From Deltaproteobacteria bacterium (lineage in GTDB: Bacteria > Desulfobacterota > Syntrophobacteria > BM002): a stretch of 39,160 bases of DNA. Where the stretch lies: NCBI GenBank assembly GCA_022340745.1, contig JAJDNL010000103.1, positions 1-39,160 of the forward strand, read 5' to 3'. The position numbers and the translations under genes were made by a program. Below, piece after piece: positions 27,309 to 37,218 of the stretch. The stretch's first letter is position 1. Each line of letters starts with the position of its first letter. The notes beneath the pieces were generated by a model. It was given only the letters and a program-made list of their open reading frames with translations. It made no database searches and was not told where the DNA came from.

Positions 27309-27618
27309 ATGTGAGATGTGAGATGCGCGATGGAGCCTCTTTGCTCAACTCTGACATCTCCGATCTCACTTCCCACAAACAGCAGCCAGTAGCTAGTAGC
27401 CAGAATCCAGTAGGCATTTGTCGATTTGAAAATTTGTTCACTCGTCAAATCGTAAAAGTCGTCTATCACAGAGGGCAGAAGTCGGAGATCAGAGATCAGC
27501 TTTAGCCCTGACCTCTGATTTCAGCCAGCTGCTATCTGCCAGCTGCCTCCTGCAGTTCTCTAAGCCCCATGGTCTTTGCCCCTCCCAATCTCACATCCCA
27601 TTTCCCACATCTCACATC
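27304..27618. repeat. Composite intergenic repeat, copy 2 (downstream of nifS), with additional flanking arm
   Basis: Same module order as 24856-25089, plus GATGTGAGATGTGAGATG at 27305 complementary to CTCACATCCC...CCCACATCTCACATC at the far end. Confidence 0.85.
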
Positions 27619-28495
27619 AACTCATCCCTCTTGCCTTCCTATATAACTTCTCCGCTTGGTAGGAGCTTCTGACATAAGGACCGGAAGCGACACCTGAGAA
27701 GCCCAGCTCTTCAGCCTCTTCCTGATAAGCCTTGAAAATTTCAGGATGTATATAGTCCACTACGGGATGATGGTCCTGGGATGGACGAAGATACTGGCCG
27801 ATTGTTACCAGGTCGCAGTTTATCGTGCGGAGATCCCGAAGAAGACTGCCGACTTCCTCTTGCCTTTCCCCGAGCCCCACCATGAAGCCGCTCTTGGTAG
27901 TGGCTTCGGGATGCAAACGTTTTACTTCTTCCAATTGTTGCAAAGATCGCTGGTAGTCAGCCTGCGGCCGAACGGCAGGATAGAGGCGGGGCACGGTTTC
28001 CAAGTTGTGATTGAGAACCGCAGGTTGAGCACCCATCACGGTTGCCAGGGATTGAGTGGAACCTTGGAAATCCGGGACCAGAACCTCCACCAAAATGTTA
28101 CTATCAACCGAATGAATCGTCTTGATTGTGGCGGCAAAATGAGAGGCACCCCCATCAGCAAGATCATCGCGAGTTACCGAGGTAAGTACCACATACTTGA
28201 GACCGAGTCGTGAGACTGCCTCCGCAACTCGCTGGGGTTCCTCGGGATCTGGGGGGCTCAAGGCGCCGTGGGTTACGGCACAAAAGGTGCAGTTGCGAGT
28301 GCAATGGTCACCTAGAATCATAAAGGTGGCCGTGTGGTTGCCGAAACATTCAGACTGATTGGGGCAATGCGCTTCCTGACACACAGTGTGGAGGTTGAGG
28401 TCAAGGAGCAAATCCTTGACTTCCGTTACGGAGGATTTGAAGCTGAACCGCCTCCTTAGCCATTCCGGCTTAGGCTTACGGTGCTCAGGTTTCAT
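27617..28495 (-). CDS. lipA: Lipoyl synthase
   Basis: [56 protein letters not shown]. Confidence 0.94.
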   Translation of the reverse strand: MKPEHRKPKPEWLRRRFSFKSSVTEVKDLLLDLNLHTVCQEAHCPNQSECFGNHTATFMILGDHCTRNCTFCAVTHGALSPPDPEEPQRVAEAVSRLGLKYVVLTSVTRDDLADGGASHFAATIKTIHSVDSNILVEVLVPDFQGSTQSLATVMGAQPAVLNHNLETVPRLYPAVRPQADYQRSLQQLEEVKRLHPEATTKSGFMVGLGERQEEVGSLLRDLRTINCDLVTIGQYLRPSQDHHPVVDYIHPEIFKAYQEEAEELGFSGVASGPYVRSSYQAEKLYRKARGMS

Positions 28496-28714
28496 CCACT
28501 TCTCCCAAGTAGCAGGGTAACATTGTTAGCAGTGATCTCGTTTTGGGGTTATTATAAACCAATTTACCGAAACGGTCTTGCCGAATGGCCCTGACCTTGC
28601 ACTGAACAGGGAGCCAATCATGTCAAAATCTTTTACCCTATGCTCCATGCGGCCCACACAGTGAGCTCTATCCTTGACGCTAATACATTTTTCGAGTAGG
28701 CTGCTCTCGCCATG

Positions 28715-28918
28715 ATGGACAAATATCGTTGCCGCTTTCATCCAGAGAGAAAAGCAGTACTTTATTGTGAAAAGTACGAATATGGTTACTGTGACGAGTG
28801 CGTGTCAGATGATCTGCTTTGCACTGACCCTGAATTGTATTGTAAGTTTCGCACTCATTGTATAATCTGGGAAAACTGCCGCCATCTCTTGAAGGAAAAG
28901 CGAGCGGGCAGCGAATAG
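28715..28918 (+). CDS. Small Cys/His-rich (B-box-like) zinc-binding hypothetical protein
   Basis: MDKYRCRFHPERKAVLYCEKYEYGYCDECVSDDLLCTDPELYCKFRTHCIIWENC. Confidence 0.65.
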   Translation: MDKYRCRFHPERKAVLYCEKYEYGYCDECVSDDLLCTDPELYCKFRTHCIIWENCRHLLKEKRAGSE

Positions 28919-28953
28919 AGGTTCGGCTGGGCAGCTATTTTGCGAGTTCCCTA

Positions 28954-29262
28954 ATGAATGTTGTTGGGTTAAATAGTTTGGTTATTGGCACAATCGAGTG
29001 CGAACAGGACATATTTGTGGCGGGACGATTTGAAGGCACGATTGTCACCAAAGGAGCTCTTCACATCTATCCCGAGGGGGAGGTGAAGGGCAAGGTCAAA
29101 GCGAAAGACCTAACAGTGGCCGGTAGGATTGAAGGGGAAATTGAGGTAACCAATAGATTGAGGGTCAAGAATTCGGCCGATCTCGAGGCAAATATCAACA
29201 CGCGCTTTCTAGACTGGGAAGAGGGTGCGGTACTGGAGGGCGAGGTACGTACTTTTTATTGA
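28954..29262 (+). CDS. Bactofilin (polymer-forming cytoskeletal protein)
   Basis: NSLVIGTIECEQDIFVAGRFEGTIVTKGALHIYPEGEVKGKVKAKDLTVAGRIEGEIEVTNRLRVKNSADLEANI beta-helix repeats. Confidence 0.88.
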   Translation: MNVVGLNSLVIGTIECEQDIFVAGRFEGTIVTKGALHIYPEGEVKGKVKAKDLTVAGRIEGEIEVTNRLRVKNSADLEANINTRFLDWEEGAVLEGEVRTFY

Positions 29263-29362
29263 GGAATTAGGGGATCTAGGAATTTAGGAATTTGTGGGTC
29301 GGATCGTTCTCGCCTTGGCGAGGTTGATCCGACATTATTTCTTGATGTTAAACTAGAAAATG

Positions 29363-29398
29363 AAAGGGCCCGGAGCTTATTGGCTTCGGGCCCTTTCT
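29363..29398 (+). terminator. Strong hairpin / terminator
   Basis: AAAGGGCCCGGAGC-TTATTG-GCTTCGGGCCCTTTC. Confidence 0.5.
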
Positions 29399-29465
29399 GT
29401 GCGTGGTCTGCGCGGAGAGTGGCAAAATTGTTGTTTGCTAGGTCAAATGGTGTCGGTTTACACTG

Positions 29466-29921
29466 CTATTGAAGCTCAACCTGGCGAGCGATGGGCTCGA
29501 ACAGATTCAGTTCATCCCATACCTGGGCCTCCTCCCCTGACTGGGTCAGACTCACTTGAACCTCAAGGTCATGGTCAAAATCAAATAAATGTGGGTCATC
29601 TATCAAACCAGAAGAGATCTCAATGTAACCATCCTCATGAAGGCTGGCAAGTAAGATGTTGGTCATGAGCTTTTCGGTAGCGTACTCAAGATATCCATCT
29701 TGCATAACTGCCCCCCAGGATCCATTCAAAGCCATAACTAACTGCTCGACGAGATGACAATCGAAATAGACGATGTCTTCCATGAGGGCCATAATGATCC
29801 AATGGGGTGCATCAGTGAGCTTGCACCTGCGGTTTTCCTCAGCCCATTTCAAGATCTCGGCTTCTTTAACAACTCTTTCCAGATCAGACATAACATTTCC
29901 TCTGTCGTTTGAATGTTCCAT
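29466..29921 (-). CDS. Hypothetical protein (151 aa)
   Basis: Coherent ORF MEHSNDRGNVMSDLERVVKEAEILKWAEENRRCKLTDAPHW; isolated between repeats. Confidence 0.55.
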   Translation of the reverse strand: MEHSNDRGNVMSDLERVVKEAEILKWAEENRRCKLTDAPHWIIMALMEDIVYFDCHLVEQLVMALNGSWGAVMQDGYLEYATEKLMTNILLASLHEDGYIEISSGLIDDPHLFDFDHDLEVQVSLTQSGEEAQVWDELNLFEPIARQVELQ

Positions 29922-30118
29922 ATTCTTAGGCCTTGGGTTTATTCAGTACTCAGGACTCAGTGCATGAGTGGTGCCAACTACAGTTCTCATTTATATAATC
30001 ATTTATTTGCTAATATAATCAGCAAGATGGGGGGATGATGGTGAGATCAGCACTCGCCTCGATTGTCGGCCTTTGGACCCTAAACGGCGCAAACTGACGA
30101 TTATTGTCATTGAAATGA

Positions 30119-30182
30119 CAGATGTGAGATGTGGGATGTGAGATAATAAATTGGCATGATCCCACATCGCATATCTCACACC
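30119..30182. repeat. GATGTGAGAT-family inverted repeat
   Basis: CAGATGTGAGATGTGGGATGTGAGAT ... GATCCCACATCGCATATCTCACA. Confidence 0.8.
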
Positions 30183-30227
30183 CCTAGGATGAAGTATTCA
30201 TCTATTATTGGGTACTTACGCCCAAAC

Positions 30228-31430
30228 TTACGATGAAGACGTATCTGGGGGGGCCGCTTCCTCAATGGGCGAGTACATCAGCACGAAACCAATGAAGCTG
30301 AGAGCGCCGACAGCCAGAAATAGGATGTCCAGTGAGAAAAGATCGGCAAACCAGCCGGAGATCACTGAACCGCTTATAAAACCTAAGTCGAGGGTTGCAG
30401 TGGCCAGACTCATCATGCCAGGGAGTTCCTCCGGTTTTTTCGATTGGTCCGCGGCCAGTGCTACGGCCGCTGGAAAGAGGAAAGCAAGCCCTGCACCGTA
30501 GAAGAAAGCGGAGGCATAAAACGCAGGTGGGTGGGAGATCAGGGGGATGGAGCAGATGCCGATTCCGAAAGAAAGATAGGAAACTTTCATAAAACGCTTC
30601 TTACCGAATCGATCGATGAAAGATGCAGCGACCAGGCGCAATATGAAAGCCAAAGATGCAGCGACTGCAAAATAGTATCCGGGTGGCAGTCCGAGTCTTT
30701 CAGCCTGGAGAGCGACAAAGTTCAACACTGTGGCGTGTCCCTGGACAAAGAGGAGGATTGCCAGAAGCAAAAGACAAGTTGATCGCCTTCTCAGCAAGGG
30801 ACCATAGAGAACAGAACCCTCATATCTGCTCGTTGCGACGGTACGACTCGTAGCCGGGGTAAAAGTCAAAATGGCAGCGAGTAACACGGTGGCAGCCGCA
30901 CCGTTGAACAAGGCAGGATATCCAAATCCCCTGACGAGGTGTTCACCTGCTAAAGGCATAAGGGCTACAGCTGCCAGGATGGTAGCGCCGATGTAACTGT
31001 AGGCCTGGCCTCGTCGTTTTGCTGGGACCCACTGGGCCACCGCAGTGTAGGAAGCGGAGATAAATGCTGAAAATCCTATACCGTGTGAGACTCGAACGAG
31101 GAGCATGGGCCACCCCACTTGCTGGAGTCCGTGGTATGCTAGGGTGGTGAAGAAAATGATGATGAGACCCAAGAGAATAACCCACTGTTCGCCCCGACGC
31201 GCCACCAATTTCCCCATATAGGGTCTCGAAACTACCGTACTGATGGGCATGAGGCCCATGACCCAACCAATGGTGGTCTTGCTGCTCCCGATCGCTTGAA
31301 GATAGATAGGATAGAGATAGAAAATGGCTACATTGGAAAAAACCAGGAACATCAGGACATTGAGAAAAAGAAACGGGCCGATCCAGGGGCGCGGGGAGTC
31401 TTGATGGCGGGTGGGGGTCTCCATAGTCAA
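30228..31430 (-). CDS. Major facilitator superfamily transporter
   Basis: 400 aa, about 12 hydrophobic segments; GWVMGLMPISTVVSRPYMGKLVARRG motif. Confidence 0.87.
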   Translation of the reverse strand: MTMETPTRHQDSPRPWIGPFLFLNVLMFLVFSNVAIFYLYPIYLQAIGSSKTTIGWVMGLMPISTVVSRPYMGKLVARRGEQWVILLGLIIIFFTTLAYHGLQQVGWPMLLVRVSHGIGFSAFISASYTAVAQWVPAKRRGQAYSYIGATILAAVALMPLAGEHLVRGFGYPALFNGAAATVLLAAILTFTPATSRTVATSRYEGSVLYGPLLRRRSTCLLLLAILLFVQGHATVLNFVALQAERLGLPPGYYFAVAASLAFILRLVAASFIDRFGKKRFMKVSYLSFGIGICSIPLISHPPAFYASAFFYGAGLAFLFPAAVALAADQSKKPEELPGMMSLATATLDLGFISGSVISGWFADLFSLDILFLAVGALSFIGFVLMYSPIEEAAPPDTSSS

Positions 31431-31449
31431 AGGTTCTTACAGCGGCAGA

Positions 31450-31590
31450 TGCGCGTCAGTCGTCCGTTGCAGAAAGTCAGCATTCAATTGCATCTCAATT
31501 CGATCAGGAGAGATGTTAACAAGTTACATCATTAATGCAAGCATATCTTATTAGATATGCAACGGACCACTGACAACCGACTACGGACAA
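31450..31590. repeat. GTCCGTTGTC-family inverted repeat
   Basis: GCGTCAGTCGTCCGTTGC ... GCAACGGACCACTGACAACCGACTACGGACAATGG. Confidence 0.7.
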
Positions 31591-31645
31591 TGGCGCTCTA
31601 TGGAGAGTTGAGCTCACCTGGCAGTTGCTAGCTGCCTGCTACCTG

Positions 31646-32569
31646 CTACCCACTGAAATGTTTTCCTTGCCAAAGATCGCGACTTTCCAAGGCGTCACGG
31701 ACAGCCTGTAGATTGGTCTGTTTCTCCAGTGCCCACTCTGGGGCCAGCAGTTCATCTGGGTGAGGATCACCGGTGAGCCGATGTATGACCACCTGAGGGG
31801 GAAGCAGAGCTATAAACTCGCAGACAATATCCACATACTCCTCACGGCTTAGACAACGGTAGTGTTTACTCTGATAGAGATTCGCAAGCGGTGTGCCCTG
31901 AATCACATAAAGAAGGTGAATCTTGATCCCCTGAATGTCGAGCTTGGCCAGGGCCCTTGCTGTTGCCAGCATATCTGCCTTATCCTCATCGGGTAGTCCC
32001 AAGATAATGTGGACGCAAATGTCGAGGCCATGCCGACGGGTTCGCTCCACTGCATCCGCAAAAGCTGCAACGTCGTGGCCCCGGTTGATCTGTCTGAGAG
32101 TGCGGTCGTGTATAGATTGCAGACCGTATTCCAGCCATACGTAGGTCTGTCGGTTCAAATCGGCCAACATGTCCAGAACATCGTCAGCCACGCAGTCAGG
32201 CCTGGTTCCAATGGCAAGGCCCACCACATCCTCTATGGAAAGGGCTTCCAGGTAGAGGTGTCTCAGTTCATCCAGCGGTCCGTAGGTGTTGGAGAAAGAC
32301 TGAAAATACGCAATAAATTTTTTCGCCTTATAGCGGCGCCGCAACCGTTCCTTACCACGTTCCAGTTGTTGGGGGATGGAGTACTGTTGGGACAAACCGG
32401 TCCCCGAACCTCTGACATTGCAATAGATGCAACCGCCAACGCCCAGGGTGCCATCTCGGTTCGGGCAGGTTAGTGCCGCATCCAGACTAATCTTCTGTAC
32501 ACGGCATCCGAACCGTTCTCGGAGTGCGGTGTTGAGATCTCGATAGCGACTAGTATTCATCCGCAACAT
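31646..32569 (-). CDS. TIGR01212 (YhcC)-family radical SAM protein
   Basis: ALTCPNRDGTLGVGGCIYCNVRGSG, YFQSFSNTYGPLDELRHLYLEAL, GLAIGTRPDCV, LEYGLQSIHD. Confidence 0.9.
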   Translation of the reverse strand: MLRMNTSRYRDLNTALRERFGCRVQKISLDAALTCPNRDGTLGVGGCIYCNVRGSGTGLSQQYSIPQQLERGKERLRRRYKAKKFIAYFQSFSNTYGPLDELRHLYLEALSIEDVVGLAIGTRPDCVADDVLDMLADLNRQTYVWLEYGLQSIHDRTLRQINRGHDVAAFADAVERTRRHGLDICVHIILGLPDEDKADMLATARALAKLDIQGIKIHLLYVIQGTPLANLYQSKHYRCLSREEYVDIVCEFIALLPPQVVIHRLTGDPHPDELLAPEWALEKQTNLQAVRDALESRDLWQGKHFSG

Positions 32570-32629
32570 TATAATATATAATTCCCTGGATAACCTCTAG
32601 AAATTGCCTGGACTTTGCTAGAGTCAGGT

Positions 32630-32716
32630 GGAGTAATGGAGTAATGGAAAGACTTATTGAACCTGAATCTAGGAGTTTGGCCTTTTCCAACACTCCAACA
32701 CTCCAGTACTCCAAAA
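32630..32716. repeat. GGAGTAATGGAGTAATGG / CCAACACTCCAACACTCC imperfect inverted repeat
   Basis: Tandem GGAGTAAT units on the left, ACTCCA(A)C units on the right. Confidence 0.6.
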
Positions 32717-32788
32717 CCACTAGAGTTGTTTACGGGTAAAGCAACTGAACTTTGATCCAGCTTGCAGGACTAACTTTACTGGGTGCCA

Positions 32789-34705
32789 ATGAGCGTTTAT
32801 CCGAAGACATACGATGTCCTAGTCGTGGGAGGAGGGCATGCAGGGTGTGAGGCAGCCCTGGCCTCCGCTCGCATGGGATGTAGTACCGCTCTATTCACCA
32901 TCTATCTGGACACTGTGGCCCACATGCCCTGTTCACCTTCGGTGGGTGGCCTGGGCAAAGGTCATCTGGTCAAAGAGGTGGATGTTCTGGGGGGTGAGAT
33001 CGGAAAAATAGCGGATCAAACTGGCATCCAGTTCCGTACTCTCAATACGCGGAAGGGGCCTGCGGTTCAGGGGACCCGGTGTCAAAACGACAAAGTGCTT
33101 TACCGTGCCCGAATGAAGTCTGTTTTGGAACGGCAAGAGAACCTGGATATCAAGCAGAGCTTGGTGGAAGTGATCCTGGTTGAAGGCAACCGGGTCGTTG
33201 GAGTTTGTGACAATCTGGGTATGGAATTCATGGCTCCGACGGTAGTGCTTACCACGGGAACCTTCTTGCACGGTTTGATTCATATAGGCAGTCAGCAAAT
33301 TCCTTCGGGGCGTGCCGGGGAATTTCCCGCCGACGGTTTGGCTGACAATCTGGGCAAGCTTGGCTTTCAGATGGGTAGAATGAAGACCGGAACCCCAGCG
33401 AGGTTGAGGCAGAAGAGCATCGATTTTTCCCAATTCAGAGAGCAAAAGGGTGACGAGAAACCGCGTCCTTTTTCACTTTTTACCGAAAAGATAATTCTGC
33501 CTCAGATTTCTTGTCACATTGGACATACAGAGCGCCGCACTCATAAGATTGTGCAAAACAACATCAACTTATCTCCACTCTACAGTGGGGTTATCAAAGG
33601 GGTGTCGGCCCGCTATTGCCCATCGCTTGAAGACAAGGTAATGAAGTTTCCTCAAAAGGAGCAGCATCAGATCATCCTGCAGCCTGAGGGGTTGGATACT
33701 GAAGAGATCTATGCCAGCGGCACAGGAAACTGCCTCCCTTATGATCTCCAGATACAGCTTGTCCGTTCAGTGCCAGGTCTGGAAGAGGCGGAGATCATGC
33801 GGCCCGCCTACGCCATAGAGTATGACTACGTTCAGCCCACGCAGCTGAGGCCAACTCTCGAGACCAAGAAGGTGTCGGGACTTTTCATGGCGGGTCAGAT
33901 AAACGGCACCTCGGGCTATGAAGAGGCCGCTGCCCAGGGTTTGTGGGCGGGAGTCAACGCTGCCTTGCAGGTTCAGAAAAGGTCTCCCTTTATTCTCGAT
34001 CGCTCCGAGGCGTACATGGGGGTCATGGTGGATGATCTCGTGACCCGGGGAACCAAAGAGCCCTACCGGATCTTTACTTCTCGGGCGGAGTACAGGTTGC
34101 TTCTCAGGGAAGACAACACTGATCTGCGCCTCATGGAAAAGGGATACGAGCTGGGCCTCATAGATCAAGATACCTTCCAAAAGCTCAAAGAGCGACGCCG
34201 CCAGATTGTCGAAGAACTTCAACGCGTGGAGCGAGCCAGGATCAAGCCCTCTGCAAGAGTAAATCAGCTTCTGGCAACAAAAAAGTCAGCAGCACTTGAG
34301 ACTGCCGTGCCCCTGGCCCAACTGCTGAAGCGGCCGGAGTTGTCTTATGCCGATGTGGAGCAGCTGGAGGACCGTAGCCACAAGCTGCCAGAGCTCGTAG
34401 CGAGACAGGTGGAGATTCAGTGCAAGTACCAGGGCTATCTACAAAGGCAGGAAGCTGAGGTGAAGAAATTCAAGAACCTCGAGAAAATAAACATCCCCCC
34501 CAGCCTCGACTATGAAGAGGTCCCCGGGCTATCCAACGAAGTGCGCCAGAAATTGAGCGCAGTTCAGCCCACCTCTCTCGGACAAGCTTCAAGGATTTCT
34601 GGGATGACCCCAGCGGCTCTCTCAGTTCTCATGGTTTACCTCAAGCGCATCCGAGAGAACCAGCAGACCCCACCCCCGGCCCCCTCCCAGAGCGGATCTT
34701 ATTAA
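32789..34705 (+). CDS. mnmG: tRNA uridine-5-carboxymethylaminomethyl synthesis enzyme MnmG/GidA
   Basis: [26 protein letters not shown]-like [74 protein letters not shown]. Confidence 0.95.
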   Translation: MSVYPKTYDVLVVGGGHAGCEAALASARMGCSTALFTIYLDTVAHMPCSPSVGGLGKGHLVKEVDVLGGEIGKIADQTGIQFRTLNTRKGPAVQGTRCQNDKVLYRARMKSVLERQENLDIKQSLVEVILVEGNRVVGVCDNLGMEFMAPTVVLTTGTFLHGLIHIGSQQIPSGRAGEFPADGLADNLGKLGFQMGRMKTGTPARLRQKSIDFSQFREQKGDEKPRPFSLFTEKIILPQISCHIGHTERRTHKIVQNNINLSPLYSGVIKGVSARYCPSLEDKVMKFPQKEQHQIILQPEGLDTEEIYASGTGNCLPYDLQIQLVRSVPGLEEAEIMRPAYAIEYDYVQPTQLRPTLETKKVSGLFMAGQINGTSGYEEAAAQGLWAGVNAALQVQKRSPFILDRSEAYMGVMVDDLVTRGTKEPYRIFTSRAEYRLLLREDNTDLRLMEKGYELGLIDQDTFQKLKERRRQIVEELQRVERARIKPSARVNQLLATKKSAALETAVPLAQLLKRPELSYADVEQLEDRSHKLPELVARQVEIQCKYQGYLQRQEAEVKKFKNLEKINIPPSLDYEEVPGLSNEVRQKLSAVQPTSLGQASRISGMTPAALSVLMVYLKRIRENQQTPPPAPSQSGSY

Positions 34706-34913
34706 TTTTCAGCCACAAATGGCCTTCTTGAATTTTATGAGGCAATATGCAACCATAGCAGACTCTTTCCAAAAGGGGAGGAAACGTATTTTCTGGGAGA
34801 TCAGATGCTGATCGATAGTGTAAGTTACTCTGATTAAAAAAGAATTTGTTTTACAATCAAAAGAAATCCGCTATATTGGGCCCAAAAGTTGCTAACAACG
34901 TGGTCATGGGCTG

Positions 34914-35675
34914 ATGAGGCAAGGGAAAGAACGCTATTATCATCTAATCCGGGAGGACAGGATGGAGATGGTTAATTTTAGACAATTTGTGGTTAATACC
35001 GGAGCTCTGATATTGCTTTGCTTGACTTCGGTATTCACGATTTTCTTGCCAAATGTTACTGATGCGGCCACTATGTTATACGTATCCGATACTACGCTAG
35101 AGGCCAACCTGCGGAGCGGCACCAGTCAGGAAAACCGAATCATCGGTATGCTAAAGCCAGGCACACAGGTAACCCTAGTTCTGGAGGAAGACGGCTGGGC
35201 CAAGGTCACCTTAGAGGATGGCCGTACCGGCTGGATCCTGAAACGCTATCTTTCTGAGCGCCCGCCGTGGCGGCTGACTGCAGAAAAGCTTGCCACAGAA
35301 AACGAGCGACTGCGAGCACAAGTGGCCACCATAAAAGGTGGACACCAGGAGGTGCTGCAAAAAAACAAAGAACTGCAAAAACAGGTGGACCTCCAGCAAA
35401 AAGAGTTGGAGAAAGTGAACCGGAATTACGAGGAGCTCAAGAATTCGTCGACAAATTACTTAAATCTCAAAATGGCCTACGAGAATCTTCAAAAGGATGC
35501 CCGGCAAAGTAACGCCAAATTAAATAAATTGGAAAAGGCTTACGGGAAAGTGAAAACGTCCACTGGCATCCGTTGGTTTCTCAGTGGTGCCGGGGTCCTA
35601 CTACTGGGTTATGTTATGGGCTCCAGTGTGGCTCGCTTGCGCCGTCGCCGCTCATCAGATTATTATAAGCTGTAA
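34914..35675 (+). CDS. SH3-domain / TIGR04211-like periplasmic membrane-anchored protein
   Basis: N-terminal signal/TM, LYVSDTTLEANLRSGTSQENRIIGMLKPGTQVTLVLEEDGWAKVTLEDGRTGWILKRYL, coiled-coil, C-terminal TM. Confidence 0.87.
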   Translation: MRQGKERYYHLIREDRMEMVNFRQFVVNTGALILLCLTSVFTIFLPNVTDAATMLYVSDTTLEANLRSGTSQENRIIGMLKPGTQVTLVLEEDGWAKVTLEDGRTGWILKRYLSERPPWRLTAEKLATENERLRAQVATIKGGHQEVLQKNKELQKQVDLQQKELEKVNRNYEELKNSSTNYLNLKMAYENLQKDARQSNAKLNKLEKAYGKVKTSTGIRWFLSGAGVLLLGYVMGSSVARLRRRRSSDYYKL

Positions 35676-35711
35676 ACAGTGAAAGTGACTCCGTTGTGCA
35701 TTACCATAAAG

Positions 35712-35739
35712 ACCAGGGGCCAACCCTGGTTTTTTATTT
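35712..35739 (+). terminator. Rho-independent terminator
   Basis: ACCAGGGGCCAACCCTGGTTTTTTATTT. Confidence 0.75.
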
Positions 35740-35824
35740 AATATGCCATATCAGATCCTCACAGCAGATCAGAGTTCAAAGGTTTCGCCGGTGAAAATTG
35801 CGAGCTATTATGAAGTAATGATTA

Positions 35825-35908
35825 AGGTTTCTGGTTTCAGTGTTCAGGTTTCAGCCTCTATGTTTCTTTTTCCTGACACCCGACACCTGACACCTGACAC
35901 CTGAAACC
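35825..35908. repeat. GGTTTCAGGTGTCAGG hairpin repeat, copy 2
   Basis: AAGGTTTCTGGTTTCAGTGTTCAGGTTTCAGCCTCTATGTTTCTTTTTCCTGACACCCGACACCTGACACCTGACACCTGAAACC. Confidence 0.85.
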
Positions 35909-35965
35909 CTGAGATTCAATAGTCCACAGGAAAAGGAACTCGATCTTCGCGAATAAGATGAGGTT

Positions 35966-36967
35966 ATGGAACTTCTCGAAGGTTTTTATCACAATTTCCT
36001 GAGGTTTTTCTCCTGGCAGGAACTCTCTTTTCTCTTTACCGGCACCGGCCTGTTGGTCATGCTGAACCTGGTACTGAGCGAGGGTTTGCTTTCCTTGGAC
36101 AACGCCCTGGTTCTGGCAATTCTGGTGAGTCACCTGCCTAAAGACCGGTCGTATAAATTTGGGCCTTTTAAGCTGTCCACTCAGCAATGGGCGTTGACTG
36201 CTGGAATTTTTGGAGCTTACTTCTTTCGGGCCATTGCCATTGTCTTGGGAACCTATTTGATCCAGTTTTGGACCTTACAACTCCTTGGCGGCGGCTATCT
36301 CTTGTGGCTGAGTCACGAGCATTTCTTTGCAGGGAGGGTGGGAAGATCTGAGATAACCGCTTATGGCAGGGGATTTTGGGCCACGGTGCTCAAAGTGGAG
36401 TTGATGGACATAGCCTTTAGCGTAGACAGCATTCTGGCCGCCCTGGGGTTATCCAAAAAGGTTTGGGTGATTCTCATGGGTGGCATGATTGGCATCCTCT
36501 GCATGCGACTGGTGGCGGGGGTTTTTATCCGTTTAATCGAAAGATTTCCCCTCTTTAAACACACAGGCTACGCTCTGGTGGCTCTGATTGGCTATCGTTT
36601 GGTGAGTGAAGTGGACTGGGTCCATTTCAACAAATTATTTGCCTACATGGGGCCCGTTGGGGTGGGGGTTCTGCTCGTTTTAACGGTGGCGGTCTGGGGT
36701 ACCGCCCAAGTCAGGAAGGCGAGATTAAGTACCATCAAATCCCTGATCCAACTGACTCTGCTCATCCTTTTTTTCTCCTGGAGCGGCACTAGGCTGCACT
36801 TGCACATGAGTGATCTGGTATTCTCCATTATCATGCTCACTACCTTTTGCAGCACTTTTGTTTTTAACGGAAGGTATGTGCGCTGGCAAAGCGGAGGTGG
36901 GCAGAAAGAAGGCGAAGCAGCTCAAGACAAGACCGCAGAGCAAGAAAAGACCACTCGAACCGACTAA
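35966..36967 (+). CDS. TerC-family integral membrane protein
   Basis: SEGLLSLDNALVLAILVSHLP, VELMDIAFSVDSILAALGLSKKVWVILMGGMIGI. Confidence 0.87.
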   Translation: MELLEGFYHNFLRFFSWQELSFLFTGTGLLVMLNLVLSEGLLSLDNALVLAILVSHLPKDRSYKFGPFKLSTQQWALTAGIFGAYFFRAIAIVLGTYLIQFWTLQLLGGGYLLWLSHEHFFAGRVGRSEITAYGRGFWATVLKVELMDIAFSVDSILAALGLSKKVWVILMGGMIGILCMRLVAGVFIRLIERFPLFKHTGYALVALIGYRLVSEVDWVHFNKLFAYMGPVGVGVLLVLTVAVWGTAQVRKARLSTIKSLIQLTLLILFFSWSGTRLHLHMSDLVFSIIMLTTFCSTFVFNGRYVRWQSGGGQKEGEAAQDKTAEQEKTTRTD

Positions 36968-37004
36968 ATGTCCTACCCGCTGAGAAGTTAACCGAGCGAA
37001 AATT

Positions 37005-37090
37005 CCCAAAACTTACCCAAAACATCCCGTAGACAAAATGGGTAAATTTACCCAAAAGTGGTACGGCAAGAAATGGGTAAGATTGAGTCA
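37005..37090. repeat. Extended imperfect palindrome centred on TGGGTAAATTTACCCA
   Basis: 16-bp perfect palindrome 37039-37054 with further TTACCCA (left) and TGGGTAA (right) arms. Confidence 0.75.
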
Positions 37091-37218
37091 GGAGACTTCA
37101 GGGGCAGCTCAAGACTGGCGTCCTGCTTCCGGCTCTCGAGACAAAGTCCCCAATCCCGCTCTGTTTGCCAATATCAACTACGTAATGTGGCCCGACCCCT
37201 TGTGGGCTTGTGATGAGA

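Noticed and set aside
24856-27618. nifUS flanked by repeats considered as a classical composite transposon
   Set aside because: No transposase ORF, no clear terminal inverted repeats or target duplications visible; the repeats are diverged composite palindromes.
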